Shown one piece after another: positions 9,511 through 20,692 of a DNA stretch of 64,000 nt. Under the pieces are notes generated by a model, which saw nothing but the letters and a program-made list of their open reading frames with translations, ran no database searches and was not told the DNA's origin. The DNA comes from Pseudomonas fluorescens (GTDB lineage: Bacteria; Pseudomonadota; Gammaproteobacteria; Pseudomonadales; Pseudomonadaceae). Every line of letters starts with the position of its first letter. Position 1 is the first letter of the stretch. Position numbers and translations under genes: made by a program. The stretch is taken from NCBI RefSeq assembly GCF_902498185.1, contig NZ_CABVIX010000008.1:171211-235210 (forward strand), written 5' to 3'.

Positions 9511-9975
9511 CTAGGCGCCTTTGAGCGCCTTGATCTTGGCTTGCAGTCCTTCAAGCGTCTGCTCGCCCATCAGCTGCTCGCGCACCTTGCCCTTGTCGTC
9601 GATGATGTAGGTCACCGGCAGCGCTTCGCTGCGGGGCAGGTCGTAGCGCTCGGCCGGGTCCTGGGCGAGCACGGTGAAGCCGATGCCCAAGGCTTCGCTG
9701 GCCTCCTTGAGCTCCTGGCCTTGCAGTCCATCGAAGTTCACGCCCACCACCTTGATGCCCTGGGCCTGCCACTGGCTGGCAGCGGCGTTCAGCTCGGGGA
9801 TTTCGGTTCTGCACGGGCCGCACCATTGCGCCCAGTAGTTGAGCACTACCCAGTGCCCTTCGATCTGCTCGGCCTTTACCGTGTTGCCGTGCTGGTCCAC
9901 GCCGTAGTCCGCGCCACACCCGCCGAGCAACAGGCCCGTGGTGATGGCCAGTGCTGCTGCCAAACGCCTTGCCAT
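9511..9975 (-). CDS. TlpA-family thioredoxin-like lipoprotein
   Basis: A 154-residue membrane-anchored thiol-disulfide protein. The signal peptide ends in a lipobox (LLGGC, Cys20); the thioredoxin fold has WCGPC with Cys52/Cys55 and a cis-proline motif (LPVTYIID). Such proteins reduce disulfides in the periplasm, for instance in apocytochromes or metal chaperones; the partner cannot be inferred here. Convergent with the META lipoprotein gene and divergent from the arsC-like gene. Confidence 0.88.
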   Translation of the reverse strand: MARRLAAALAITTGLLLGGCGADYGVDQHGNTVKAEQIEGHWVVLNYWAQWCGPCRTEIPELNAAASQWQAQGIKVVGVNFDGLQGQELKEASEALGIGFTVLAQDPAERYDLPRSEALPVTYIIDDKGKVREQLMGEQTLEGLQAKIKALKGA

Positions 9976-10060
9976 GGGTCAATCCTTCTCGAAGTTTCAA
10001 GCAAAATACGCAGTCGCTGCGGTTAGAATAGCCGCCACACCCAGCTGGATGCGACCCGTC

Positions 10061-11422
<1,362 letters not shown>

Positions 11423-11427
11423 ATCTT

Positions 11428-11453
11428 TGGTGCTGCCCGCAATGGCAGCACCA
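11428..11453. terminator. Stem-loop between convergent genes
   Basis: TGGTGCTGCC pairs perfectly with GGCAGCACCA around a 6-base loop. It sits between the convergent DUF2069 gene and the Tag-like gene. The T-tracts on either side are poor, so it may be a weak bidirectional terminator or an RNA-stabilising stem. Confidence 0.5.
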
Positions 11454-11458
11454 CGGAA

Positions 11459-12130
11459 TCAATGATTCACCGTATGCGCCAGCATCACTGAAAGCTGGCA
11501 CAGCGGCCTGCCGCTTTCGGCGTGCCACTGGTTGAACACATCCTGCACCAACGCCCGGTCGCGCTGACTGGTCGGGGCCTTGTCGATGACGCCCTGGGCG
11601 ATCAGCGCAGCGCTCATGTCGTCGGTCGGCACGAAGGTGTCCTTGCCGACCATGCGCAGAAACCGTGGGGCGGAAAGGCCACCCAGTTGGTTGCCGTGCT
11701 TGGCCAGGTACTTCCACAGGCCAACGATATCGGTCACCGGCCAGTCGGCGATGAACGCGCCGAAACTACCGTTTTCCTTCTGCAGGTCCAGCACCATCTG
11801 CGCATTGCGCGGCACGCTCTTGAGCTTGCCCAGGTGGCGGATGATGCGCGCGTCCTGCATCAGGCGCTCCAGGTGCTCAGCGCCCATCAGCACGACCTTC
11901 TCGGGGTCGAAGCCGAAGAACACCTGCTCGAACGCCGGCCACTTCGAATCCACCAGGCTGTGCTTGAGCCCCGCGCGGAATACGCGCAGGGCCAGGGTCG
12001 ACAGATAGCGGTCGTCAGCGATGCCGCGCAGCTGCGCCGCCGACCTTGGCTGGGGCAGGATGGCCTCCAGCGCCGCGGATGAGCCAAAGCGGTTGAGGCA
12101 GTATTCGTGAAGCCATTGATAATCGCGCAT
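11459..12130 (-). CDS. DNA-3-methyladenine glycosylase I-like (Tag-related) protein
   Basis: A 223-residue protein whose central part (FDPEKV...LMQDARIIRHLGKL...NAQ) matches the helix-hairpin-helix core of DNA-3-methyladenine glycosylase I. The N- and C-terminal Cys/His zinc ligands of true Tag enzymes are not evident, so it may be a divergent glycosylase or have lost activity. It ends the ttcA-tag-like pair on the minus strand; its ATG is 4 bases after the ttcA stop. Confidence 0.75.
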   Translation of the reverse strand: MRDYQWLHEYCLNRFGSSAALEAILPQPRSAAQLRGIADDRYLSTLALRVFRAGLKHSLVDSKWPAFEQVFFGFDPEKVVLMGAEHLERLMQDARIIRHLGKLKSVPRNAQMVLDLQKENGSFGAFIADWPVTDIVGLWKYLAKHGNQLGGLSAPRFLRMVGKDTFVPTDDMSAALIAQGVIDKAPTSQRDRALVQDVFNQWHAESGRPLCQLSVMLAHTVNH

Positions 12131-12134
12131 GCGG

Positions 12135-12959
12135 TCAGAGGTTCAGCACGTCGAGAAAACGCGGGGTGGCGCTTTCGTCGATCTTGAGGCTGCCGAAGTC
12201 GAACAGGTTGCGGTCGGCGAGCTGCGACGGCACCACGTTCTGCAGGCCGCGGAAGATGTTCTCGGTACGTCCCGGGTGCTTGCGCTCCCACTCCACCAGC
12301 ATCTCCTTGACCACCTGGCGCTGCAGGTTTTCCTGGGAGCCGCAGAGGTTGCACGGGATGATCGGGAATTCGCGCATGTCCGAGTAGGCCTGGATGTCCT
12401 TCTCGCTGCAGTAGGCCAGCGGGCGGATGACCACGTTGCGGCCGTCGTCGGCGCGCAGCTTGGGCGGCATGGCCTTGATCGTCCCGTTGAAGAACATGTT
12501 GAGGAAAAACGTCTCGACGATGTCGTCGCGGTGGTGGCCCAGGGCCATCTTGGTCGCGCCGATCTCGTCGGCGAAGGTGTACAGCGTGCCGCGGCGCAGG
12601 CGCGAGCACAGCGAACACGTGGTCTTGCCTTCCGGAATCAGCTCCTTGACCACCGAATAGGTGTCTTTCTCGACGATGTGGTATTCGACGCCCAAGGTTT
12701 TCAGGTAGGCCGGCAGGACATGCTCTGGGAAGCCTGGCTGCTTCTGGTCCATGTTCACCGCGACGATCTCGAAGGTGATCGGCGCCACTTTCTGCAGGTG
12801 CAGCAGAACATCGAGCATGGTGTAGCTGTCCTTGCCACCGGACAGGCAGACCATGACCTTGTCACCGTCCTCGATCATGTTGAAGTCGGTAATGGCTTCG
12901 CCTGCGAGGCGACGCAGGCGTTTTTGCAGTTTGTTCTGGTTGACCGAAAGGGTGCCCAT
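12135..12959 (-). CDS. ttcA: tRNA 2-thiocytidine(32) synthetase TtcA
   Basis: ATP-dependent iron-sulfur enzyme thiolating C32 of several tRNAs. The 274-residue protein has the PP-loop CLSGGKDSY (38-46) and two CxxC pairs (Cys115/Cys118 and Cys203/Cys206), the cluster ligands. An in-frame ATG 9 codons upstream exists, but the family starts [11 protein letters not shown], so I use 12959. No clear Shine-Dalgarno. A Tag-like gene follows after 4 bases. Confidence 0.94.
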   Translation of the reverse strand: MGTLSVNQNKLQKRLRRLAGEAITDFNMIEDGDKVMVCLSGGKDSYTMLDVLLHLQKVAPITFEIVAVNMDQKQPGFPEHVLPAYLKTLGVEYHIVEKDTYSVVKELIPEGKTTCSLCSRLRRGTLYTFADEIGATKMALGHHRDDIVETFFLNMFFNGTIKAMPPKLRADDGRNVVIRPLAYCSEKDIQAYSDMREFPIIPCNLCGSQENLQRQVVKEMLVEWERKHPGRTENIFRGLQNVVPSQLADRNLFDFGSLKIDESATPRFLDVLNL

Positions 12960-13225
12960 AGCGCTTGAATCCGCGAGGTGTGACAAAAGCGGACTATTTT
13001 ACGCATAAACCAAGGCCCCGCGTAGACCCATCCGACAAAGACTCCAAGGTAATCAGCCGCTCCCGTGACAGCACGATTTGCTCTAAAAAGGCCGGATTGC
13101 GCTGCGCCTCGCTTCCTATACTCCGACTTAGGCCACGTAGCCGCGTATTCGGTTTTGTCTGGCCTCGACCTCGGGTCGCGAGCGCCCAACCCTGGGCAGC
13201 GACAACGACGATAGGAGTGACCGGC

Positions 13226-13825
13226 ATGATCCATCACGTTCTAGGCCTGTTTACCCATCCAGACCAGGAATGGCGCGAGATACGTGGCGAGGAAGAATCC
13301 ATCAGCCACATGTACCTGACCCACACGTTGATATTGGCAGCGATCCCCGTGGTTTCGGCATTCATCGGCACCACCCAGATGGGTTGGGTGATCGGTGACC
13401 GGCCGCCGGTGATGCTAACGGTGCAAAGCGCGTTGTGGATGAGCATCATGTCGTACGTGGCGATGCTGGGCGGGGTGGCGGTCATGGGCGCCTTCATCCA
13501 CTGGATGGCCCGCACCTACGACGCCAACCCGAGCATGGCACAGTGCATTGCCTTTGCCACCTATACCGCCACACCACTGTTCGTCGGCGGGCTGGCGGCG
13601 CTGTACCCCGACCTTGCGCTAGGCATGGTGGTGGGACTCGCGGCCATTTCGTACACGGTGTTTCTCCTGTACGTAGGCTTGCCGACCTTCATGAACATTC
13701 CGGCCGATGAGGGTTTCCTGTTTTCAAGCTCGGTACTGGCGGTGGGACTCGTGGTTCTGGTGGCAATCATGGCGGCCACGGTGATCATCTGGGGCCTGGG
13801 GGTAGGGCCGATGTATACCAGCTAG
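13226..13825 (+). CDS. Yip1-family inner-membrane protein
   Basis: A 199-residue protein with about five membrane-spanning segments and the N-terminal HHVLGLFTHPDQEW of the bacterial Yip1 domain group. The ATG at 13226 has AGGAG at 13213-13217. Bacterial Yip1 proteins have no settled function. A GC-rich stem-loop with TTT follows directly. The 266 bases upstream (12960-13225) hold its promoter region but no gene I can support. Confidence 0.85.
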   Translation: MIHHVLGLFTHPDQEWREIRGEEESISHMYLTHTLILAAIPVVSAFIGTTQMGWVIGDRPPVMLTVQSALWMSIMSYVAMLGGVAVMGAFIHWMARTYDANPSMAQCIAFATYTATPLFVGGLAALYPDLALGMVVGLAAISYTVFLLYVGLPTFMNIPADEGFLFSSSVLAVGLVVLVAIMAATVIIWGLGVGPMYTS

Positions 13826-13847
13826 CCCATCAAGGCGTTGGGTACAG

Positions 13848-13868
13848 GGCCGCCGCGAGGCGGCCTTT
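13848..13868 (+). terminator. Rho-independent terminator after the Yip1 gene
   Basis: GGCCGCC-GCGA-GGCGGCC followed by TTT, 22 bases after the stop codon. Confidence 0.7.
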
Positions 13869-13944
13869 GGCTGTGCTCTGACCGGTGGCTGGGCCGCGCT
13901 GACGGCCTTGCGGCATAATGACCGCTCAGGAGACTGTCCCCGCC

Positions 13945-14439
13945 ATGCCAGAGTTGCTTACATCCCGCGTCGAAACCTGTTACCAGCAAGCCGAAGCCTT
14001 CTTCAAACGCCCTTTCACGCGCCCGCAGGTGAGTTTCAAGCTGCGCGGCCAGAAGGCCGGCGTCGCTCACCTGCACGAAAACCTGCTGCGCTTCAACCTG
14101 CAATTGTATCGCGAGAACAGCGAGGACTTCCTGCGCCAGACCGTCGCCCACGAAGTCGCCCATCTGGTGGCCCACCAGTTGTTCGGCGACCGCATCCAGC
14201 CTCATGGCAAAGAGTGGCAGTTGATCATGCGTGGCGTGTACGAGCTTCCACCCAACCGCTGCCACAACTATGAAGTGAAGCGACGCAGCGCGACCCGCTA
14301 CATCTACCGTTGCCCCTGCCCCGGCAGCGACTTCCCCTTCAGCGCCCAGCGGCACAAGCTGGTGCACAAGGGGCGCCGGTACCTGTGCCGCCGATGTCGG
14401 GAGATACTGGTGTATAGCGGCGAGAGGCGGGTGGAGTAA
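13945..14439 (+). CDS. sprT: SprT-family metalloprotease-like protein
   Basis: A 164-residue SprT-like protein with the zinc motif HEVAH (His69, Glu70, His73), a C-terminal metal-ribbon part with CPCP and CRRC, and the family core FKLRGQKAGVAHL. Members resemble eukaryotic Spartan proteases, though the bacterial role is unclear. Family comparison places the start at MPELL (13945), with AGGAG 12 bases upstream; an in-frame ATG at 13918 is less likely. A bidirectional terminator separates it from dctA. Confidence 0.9.
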   Translation: MPELLTSRVETCYQQAEAFFKRPFTRPQVSFKLRGQKAGVAHLHENLLRFNLQLYRENSEDFLRQTVAHEVAHLVAHQLFGDRIQPHGKEWQLIMRGVYELPPNRCHNYEVKRRSATRYIYRCPCPGSDFPFSAQRHKLVHKGRRYLCRRCREILVYSGERRVE

Positions 14440-14477
14440 CGATGTACCGCCGACGAGGAGCGCTGTAATAGCCCAAA

Positions 14478-14503
14478 AAAAGCCCATCCGAAGATGGGCT
14501 TTT
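14478..14503. terminator. Bidirectional Rho-independent terminator (sprT / dctA)
   Basis: AAAAGCCCATC-CGAA-GATGGGCTTTT forms a perfect 11-bp stem with a CGAA tetraloop, flanked by A's on the left and T's on the right, so it can stop transcription from both convergent genes. Confidence 0.9.
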
Positions 14504-14521
14504 CCAGTTCACGCTGGCAGA

Positions 14522-15874
<1,353 letters not shown>

Positions 15875-15984
15875 TCATCCTTCCCAGGATGTGACGATGC
15901 CCAAAGCGCGCGAACCCTCCTGCACCCGGAGGGATTTGTTGTTTGAAATCTGCTGGCAGGTTTCTGCCTTTCACCCAAAGCCAT

Positions 15985-16000
15985 AGCAAGGCGGATGCCA
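15985..16000 (-). promoter_or_regulatory. Sigma-54 (-24/-12) promoter of dctA
   Basis: Read on the minus strand: TGGCAT-CCGCC-TTGC, matching TGGCAY-N5-TTGC with correct spacing between the GG and GC doublets. Transcription would begin near 15973 and give a leader of about 125 bases before the dctA ATG. RpoN/DctD control of dctA is established in rhizobia and pseudomonads. Confidence 0.75.
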
Positions 16001-16078
16001 GGATGCCCGTAATGGGTGCGGTGGGCGCATTCAGGGGGATTGAGCGCACAGCTAAGAGGCAGAAAACCCTGCTGGCCT

Positions 16079-16133
16079 GGCGGATTTCCGCCTGAGCGCG
16101 TCGAGAATGCCCGAGAGATGGCGGGAATCCGCC
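16079..16133. promoter_or_regulatory. Palindrome pair upstream of the dctA promoter (candidate enhancer sites)
   Basis: Two near-identical palindromes, GGCGGATTTCCGCC (16079-16092) and GGCGGGAATCCGCC (16120-16133), lie 41 bp apart, about four helical turns. A degenerate third copy (GGCGAGAATCCCTC) starts at 16138. They sit roughly 85-150 bases upstream of the -24/-12 element, the usual range for a sigma-54 activator. The assignment to DctD or a paralogue is inference. Confidence 0.5.
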
Positions 16134-16273
16134 CGATGGCGAGAATCCCTCATCCTTAAACGGTGGTGCTGGTGCGCGGCCCCGCCGTGACGGCTAGAGT
16201 AAGCAGGACGCCTCTGGACCGATGCTCGATGCCGGTTCGACCAAACGCCCCATTCCGACAAGGAGAGCAATAT

Positions 16274-17074
16274 ATGCGTTCCGTGCTTGCTTTGGCCCTG
16301 CTCTGCAGTGCTGCCGTCGCCCAGGCGGCGGTGCAGACCCGCGAGATTCCCTATCAGGATGCCGATGGCCAACGGCTGATCGGCTACTACGCATATGACG
16401 ACGCGATCGAGGGCGAGCGTCCTGGCGTCGTCGTGGTGCATGAATGGTGGGGACTCAACGACTATGCCAAGCGCCGCGCTCGCGACCTTGCCTCACTTGG
16501 CTACAGCGCCCTGGCCATCGACATGTACGGCGACGGCAAGAACACCGAGCACCCGCAGGACGCCAAGACTTTCAGCAGTGCCGCGCTGAAGAATCCCGAA
16601 GCGGCCGCCAAGCGTTTCAACGCAGGGCTTGAGTTGCTCAGGATCCAGCCGCGGACCGATGCCGACAAACTGGCTGCGATCGGTTATTGCTTCGGCGGCA
16701 AGGTGGTACTCGATGCCGCGCGCCGCGGCGAGCCCCTGGCCGGGGTGGTCAGCTTCCACGGCGCGTTGGTGACCCAGACCCCTGCCACACCCGGCAGCGT
16801 CAAGGCCAAGGTGCTGGTCGAACATGGCGCAGCCGACAGCATGGTCACCGAACAACAGGCCGAGGCGTTCAAGAAAGAGATGGATGCCGCGGGGGCGAGC
16901 TTCGAGTTCGTCAGCATTCCGGGGGCCAGGCATGGGTTCAGCAATCCTGATGCCGACCGACTGGGGCATGCGGGGCATGACAGCCGTGGCGGGCCGGATA
17001 TTGCGTACAGCAAGAAAGCGGATGAGAGCTCGTGGGCAGACATGCAGGCGTTTCTGAAGAAGCTGTTTGAATGA
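16274..17074 (+). CDS. Secreted dienelactone hydrolase-family protein
   Basis: An alpha/beta hydrolase of 266 residues with a cleavable signal peptide (about 1-18, ending AQA). It has the DLH catalytic triad: Cys139 in GYCFGG, Asp188 in HGAAD and His220 in RHGFSN. Cysteine-type hydrolases of this family act on dienelactones or other esters; the signal peptide points to a periplasmic role, not chlorocatechol breakdown, and no aromatic genes are nearby. ATG at 16274 with AGGAG 8 bases upstream. The 426-base gap before it carries the dctA control region. Confidence 0.88.
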   Translation: MRSVLALALLCSAAVAQAAVQTREIPYQDADGQRLIGYYAYDDAIEGERPGVVVVHEWWGLNDYAKRRARDLASLGYSALAIDMYGDGKNTEHPQDAKTFSSAALKNPEAAAKRFNAGLELLRIQPRTDADKLAAIGYCFGGKVVLDAARRGEPLAGVVSFHGALVTQTPATPGSVKAKVLVEHGAADSMVTEQQAEAFKKEMDAAGASFEFVSIPGARHGFSNPDADRLGHAGHDSRGGPDIAYSKKADESSWADMQAFLKKLFE

Positions 17075-17122
17075 TTGATCAGGTACTACACCCTCCCTAT
17101 GGGAGCGGGCACAATACCTGCC

Positions 17123-17824
17123 ATGAACAGACTGCCCACCTGCTGTACCCCTCTCCAGCACCACTGGCCCCTGCCGCAGCCTCTGCCGGGCGCGGTATTG
17201 GTCAGCTGCGGCTTCGACGCAACCCGCCTGACCGCCGATGACTTCCAGCGCGCCGGGATCGAACAGACCGCCAGCCTGCAACGCTCGGTGGCCAAGCGCC
17301 AGGCCGAATACCTGGCCGGACGGGTCTGCGCGCGGGCGGCGCTGCTGCAGCTTGACGGACGTGACTACGTACCCGGCACCCATGAGGACCGCTCACCGAT
17401 CTGGCCCACGGGAGTCCACGGCTCGATCACCCATGGCAAAGGCTGGGCCGCTGCCGTGGTGGCCGCCGAGGGGAGTTGCCGGGGTGTCGGGCTGGACCAG
17501 GAGACGCTGATCCGCGACGAGCGTGCCGGGCGCCTGGCCAGCGAGATTCTCACCCAGGCTGAAATGCAGCGCCTGGCGCCCGAGCACCTGGGCCTGACCG
17601 TGACGCTGACGTTTTCGCTCAAGGAGAGCCTGTTCAAGACGCTCTACCCGCTGACCCGGCAGCGTTTCTATTTCGAGCACGCCGAGGTACTGGAGTGGTC
17701 CGCCGACGGCCAGGCCCGCCTGCGCCTGCTCATCGACTTGTCGCCAGAGTGGCGTCACGGTCAGGAAATCAACGGCCAGTTCAGTGTACAGGACGACCAA
17801 CTGCTGAGCCTGGTCAGCGTCTAG
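17123..17824 (+). CDS. pcpS: 4'-phosphopantetheinyl transferase PcpS
   Basis: Activates carrier proteins by transferring 4'-phosphopantetheine from CoA. The 233-residue protein has the EntD/Sfp-type motifs: the WPTGVHGSITHGKGWAAAVV segment, magnesium-binding GVGLDQE and FSLKESLFK. Near-collinearity with P. aeruginosa PcpS, which serves both fatty acid and siderophore synthesis, supports the start at MNRLPTCCTPL (17123); an upstream ATG at 17099 is possible. Its TAG overlaps the TAG of the convergent kinase gene in the palindrome CTAG. Confidence 0.92.
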   Translation: MNRLPTCCTPLQHHWPLPQPLPGAVLVSCGFDATRLTADDFQRAGIEQTASLQRSVAKRQAEYLAGRVCARAALLQLDGRDYVPGTHEDRSPIWPTGVHGSITHGKGWAAAVVAAEGSCRGVGLDQETLIRDERAGRLASEILTQAEMQRLAPEHLGLTVTLTFSLKESLFKTLYPLTRQRFYFEHAEVLEWSADGQARLRLLIDLSPEWRHGQEINGQFSVQDDQLLSLVSV

Positions 17825-19431
17825 GGCTGCGGGCCACCTCGTGAACGCGGCCAGCTCAAGCTGAAGCAGGCGCCGCCCAACTGCTCGCTGCGTCCCACCA
17901 GGGCACGGCCCGCATGCCAGTAGATGATCCGGCGGACGATCGACAGACCCAGCCCATGCCCGCCAGAGGCGCGGGTCCGGCTGTCATCGAGGCGGCTAAA
18001 GGGTGTGAAGATCCGGTCCCAGGCGCGCTCAGGCACCCCGGGGCCATCATCCTCCACATCGATGCGGCACTGTTGCTGCCCCACGTGATAGCTCAGGCTG
18101 ACCCGCGATTCGGCATGGCGCATGGCATTGCTGACCAGGTTCTGTACCGCGCGGTGCAGGTAGCGCGGCTCGGCCTCGACCCATGCACCCTGCTCTTCCA
18201 GCGCCTGGCAGAGGCCGCGGCTGACGGTGACGTCGGCGCGCAATGGCGCAAGCTCGGCGATCACCCGCTCGAACAGGACGTCGAGGTCCACCGCCTGGAA
18301 CAGCAGCGCCGGAGCGCCCTGCTCCAGGCGGGCGTAGGTGAGCATCTCGTCGACGAGCTTGTCCAGGTCCTGGATATCGCTGTCCATGCCGGCCAGGTAC
18401 TTTGCGCGGGCCTCGTCCCTGCTCGCGGTCTCGATCATCTCCAGGCCAAAGCGCAGGCGCGCCACCGGGGTGCGCAGCTCATGGGACACCGCCCGCACCA
18501 GTTCGCGCTGCATGCTCAACGAGCGCTGCAGGTGCTCGGCCATGCCATTGAAGGCCGCGGCCAGGCGTCCCACCGAATCGACGTCATCGGCCGGCACTCG
18601 CGTGTCCAGGCTGCCCTGGGCAATCCGGGTGGCGGCGACTTCGAGGCCCGAGAGGCGCCGCTCGAGCTGGCGCACCAGCAGGTAGACCACCAGTCCGATC
18701 AGGCACAGTCCAAGGCAGGTGATCAGGATCAGCAACTGCGGGGGATAAGGATTCATCTGGTACAACGGGCCGATTTCCAGCACCCAGGGTGAGCCCGAGA
18801 GGCCGGAGAACACCCGGACCGAATCGCCATCCTTGCCCAGGGCCATTACCGTGTCTCCCTCCTCGACCCGACGCCGCTGGTCGTCGTCGAGACCGGCGCG
18901 CTCCAGCCGTTGCAGGGCCAGGTCGAAGCCAAAGCCCTTGCTCTGCTTGAGTTCAAGCAGACGCTGGCGCTGTTCGGTAACCGGATACCGCACCAGCTCA
19001 TCGGCAAGCAGGTAAAGGGTGGCGCGGGCCAACTGCTCGCTGACCTGCTGGACCTCCCCCACCAACAGCACATCCTGATCCGCGACCTGGCGCAGCACCC
19101 GTGCAGCGTGCGGGCCGGTCTCCTGCACCACCACCAGGCCGCGCATCAGGCGCGCGCGCTGGCTGGCGTCCAGCGGCATCGCCGACAACGGCTGAAGGTC
19201 GAGGGGGATTCCCATCAGGCGCTCCCAGATCACCAGCGAGCGCTTGCGCTCCACCTCGTTCTGCAGGGCCAGATTGTCCGCCATCAGGCTGAATGTACCC
19301 TGGGCCAGACGTTCCCGGTGCTGGCCGGCGCGCACCTCGTTGACCAGGTGCAGGCTCAGCACGCCGAGCACGGCAACAAGCACCAGCACGCCCAGCATGC
19401 CGCCATAGATACGCAGGAAGATCGAGTTCAT
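17821..19431 (-). CDS. RstB-like sensor histidine kinase
   Basis: A 536-residue inner-membrane sensor: a membrane segment at about 10-30, a large periplasmic domain (31-230), a second segment at about 233-255, HAMP, HisKA with His317 (VSHELRTPVARL) and HATPase with VSNAMRH, DDGPGVP and GHGLGLSI. Starts 4 bases inside the response-regulator gene (ATGA). The pair sits upstream of nrdA as in P. aeruginosa (PA1157-PA1158). The signal is unknown; the RstB comparison is by architecture and synteny. Confidence 0.88.
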   Translation of the reverse strand: MNSIFLRIYGGMLGVLVLVAVLGVLSLHLVNEVRAGQHRERLAQGTFSLMADNLALQNEVERKRSLVIWERLMGIPLDLQPLSAMPLDASQRARLMRGLVVVQETGPHAARVLRQVADQDVLLVGEVQQVSEQLARATLYLLADELVRYPVTEQRQRLLELKQSKGFGFDLALQRLERAGLDDDQRRRVEEGDTVMALGKDGDSVRVFSGLSGSPWVLEIGPLYQMNPYPPQLLILITCLGLCLIGLVVYLLVRQLERRLSGLEVAATRIAQGSLDTRVPADDVDSVGRLAAAFNGMAEHLQRSLSMQRELVRAVSHELRTPVARLRFGLEMIETASRDEARAKYLAGMDSDIQDLDKLVDEMLTYARLEQGAPALLFQAVDLDVLFERVIAELAPLRADVTVSRGLCQALEEQGAWVEAEPRYLHRAVQNLVSNAMRHAESRVSLSYHVGQQQCRIDVEDDGPGVPERAWDRIFTPFSRLDDSRTRASGGHGLGLSIVRRIIYWHAGRALVGRSEQLGGACFSLSWPRSRGGPQP

Positions 19432-20153
19432 GGGTGGGACATTGTCCCCGGGGCATCGGCCGCTTCGCCGACAAACAGGTAACCCTTGCCACGCAGGGTC
19501 TTGATCAGGCGCGGATGGATCGGATCATCGCCAATCCTCGGGCGGATCCGCGAAATGCGCACATCGATCGAGCGGTCCTGGCCGTCATAGCCTACACCGC
19601 GCAGGGCATTGAAGATCTGCTCGCGCGACAGCACCCGTCCGGCATTGCTCACCAACAGCCACAGCAGGTCGAACTCGGCGCTGGTCAGCTCGATACCCTG
19701 TCCGTGCAGCCATGCCTCGCGCAGGCCATGGTCGATGCGCAACGCACCAAACTGCAGCTGCTGGCGCTTGTCTTCCAGCGCCTCGCTGCGCCGCAGCAGG
19801 GCGTGGATGCGCGCCAGCAGCAGGCGCGGGCGCACCGGTTTGCAGACATAATCGTCGGCGCCCAGGTCCAATCCCTGCACCTGGTCAAGATCATCGGCAC
19901 GGGCAGTGAGCATCAGGATCGGCCCCGGATAGCGGGCGCGCACCTTGCGGCAGATGCTCAGGCCGTCTTCGCCGGGCAGCATCAGGTCGAGGATCACAAG
20001 GTCTGGCTGGCTGTCGATGATCCGCCGAGCAGCGCGGGCGCCGTCGCCCTCCACCGCCACCTCGAAGCCGTTGGCCTGCAGGTACTCGGCCGTGAGTTCG
20101 GCGAGGCGCTGGTCGTCTTCGACGATCAATATCCGGTTGCTTGGCTGCTCCAC
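19428..20153 (-). CDS. RstA-like OmpR-family response regulator
   Basis: A 241-residue response regulator with receiver residues Asp13/Asp14, phospho-acceptor Asp56 (VILDLMLPGEDG) and Lys109 in VCKPVRP, and a C-terminal winged helix (DRSIDVRISRIRPRI, TLRGKGYLF). It precedes its kinase with an ATGA overlap and is divergent from nrdA across 539 bases. Regulon not deducible from the window. Confidence 0.9.
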   Translation of the reverse strand: MEQPSNRILIVEDDQRLAELTAEYLQANGFEVAVEGDGARAARRIIDSQPDLVILDLMLPGEDGLSICRKVRARYPGPILMLTARADDLDQVQGLDLGADDYVCKPVRPRLLLARIHALLRRSEALEDKRQQLQFGALRIDHGLREAWLHGQGIELTSAEFDLLWLLVSNAGRVLSREQIFNALRGVGYDGQDRSIDVRISRIRPRIGDDPIHPRLIKTLRGKGYLFVGEAADAPGTMSHP

Positions 20154-20379
20154 CGACCACCTCTTGTGTGTTGTTGTCGTGCCAGGGGCGCCCTTTTCCG
20201 AAGGGCAGCATCGGTTCGGATACTACGTCCCGCGCAGGACTCGACAAAGGCAAATTTCGTGATACCTTCCGCGCCCTGAAAAAAGTCCACGAAGGCTTCG
20301 ACTGCCGAAATATGCTGTAAAGCGCTAGGGACAAGGCCTACAGCCAGGGCACACGAATCACTCACAAAATACCCACAAG

Positions 20380-20388
20380 TTATCCACA
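20380..20388 (+). promoter_or_regulatory. Perfect DnaA box upstream of nrdA
   Basis: TTATCCACA, identical to the high-affinity E. coli consensus, about 50 bases upstream of the predicted nrdA start of transcription. In E. coli DnaA binds the nrdAB promoter to tie ribonucleotide reduction to replication; the same is inferred here. Confidence 0.7.
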
Positions 20389-20398
20389 GCGGGTCACC

Positions 20399-20427
20399 TT
20401 GCAAAGGGTCCGATACCGCATTATCTT
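20399..20427 (+). promoter_or_regulatory. Predicted sigma-70 promoter of nrdA
   Basis: TTGCAA (20399-20404) and TATCTT (20422-20427) are 17 bp apart. The match is moderate (4/6 each), but the -10 lies within the first NrdR-like box, as expected for repression by NrdR. Start predicted near 20434, leaving a leader of about 260 bases with a 9-bp stem around 20579-20603 and no ORF I can support. Confidence 0.5.
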
Positions 20428-20462
20428 GTATCCCCATCGCGGCAAACCACTACATCTTGGGT
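20416..20462 (+). promoter_or_regulatory. Pair of NrdR-box-like sites
   Basis: Against the NrdR consensus acaCwAtATaTwGtgt, 20447-20462 matches 12 of 16 positions and 20416-20431 matches 11 of 16. They start exactly 31 bp apart, three helical turns, the arrangement typical of NrdR-controlled nrd promoters. Repression of nrdAB by NrdR when dNTP pools are high is known for the family. Confidence 0.65.
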
Positions 20463-20692
20463 TTTCGAGCATTTCCCAAGCACAACTCTGGTAGAGAACT
20501 CAAGCCCTGTATTGCACAGGGAACGGTAAGGTATTGCCCCTATTTCCTGATCTGTCCTGAAGTCGCCACGCCCGCCCAGGCGGATGCGCGTTTGACGCGC
20601 GTCCCCGTAGGGGCAGTCGAATGGATGGACAGAACGGTGGGCGCTCACAAGGCGCCTGAACACAACATTGAGAATGTGGAGACACACACCCC

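Noticed and set aside
17085..17115. REP-like CCTATGGGAGCGGGC just before pcpS
   Set aside because: Only one short half of the motif is present; may be a chance match or an old remnant.
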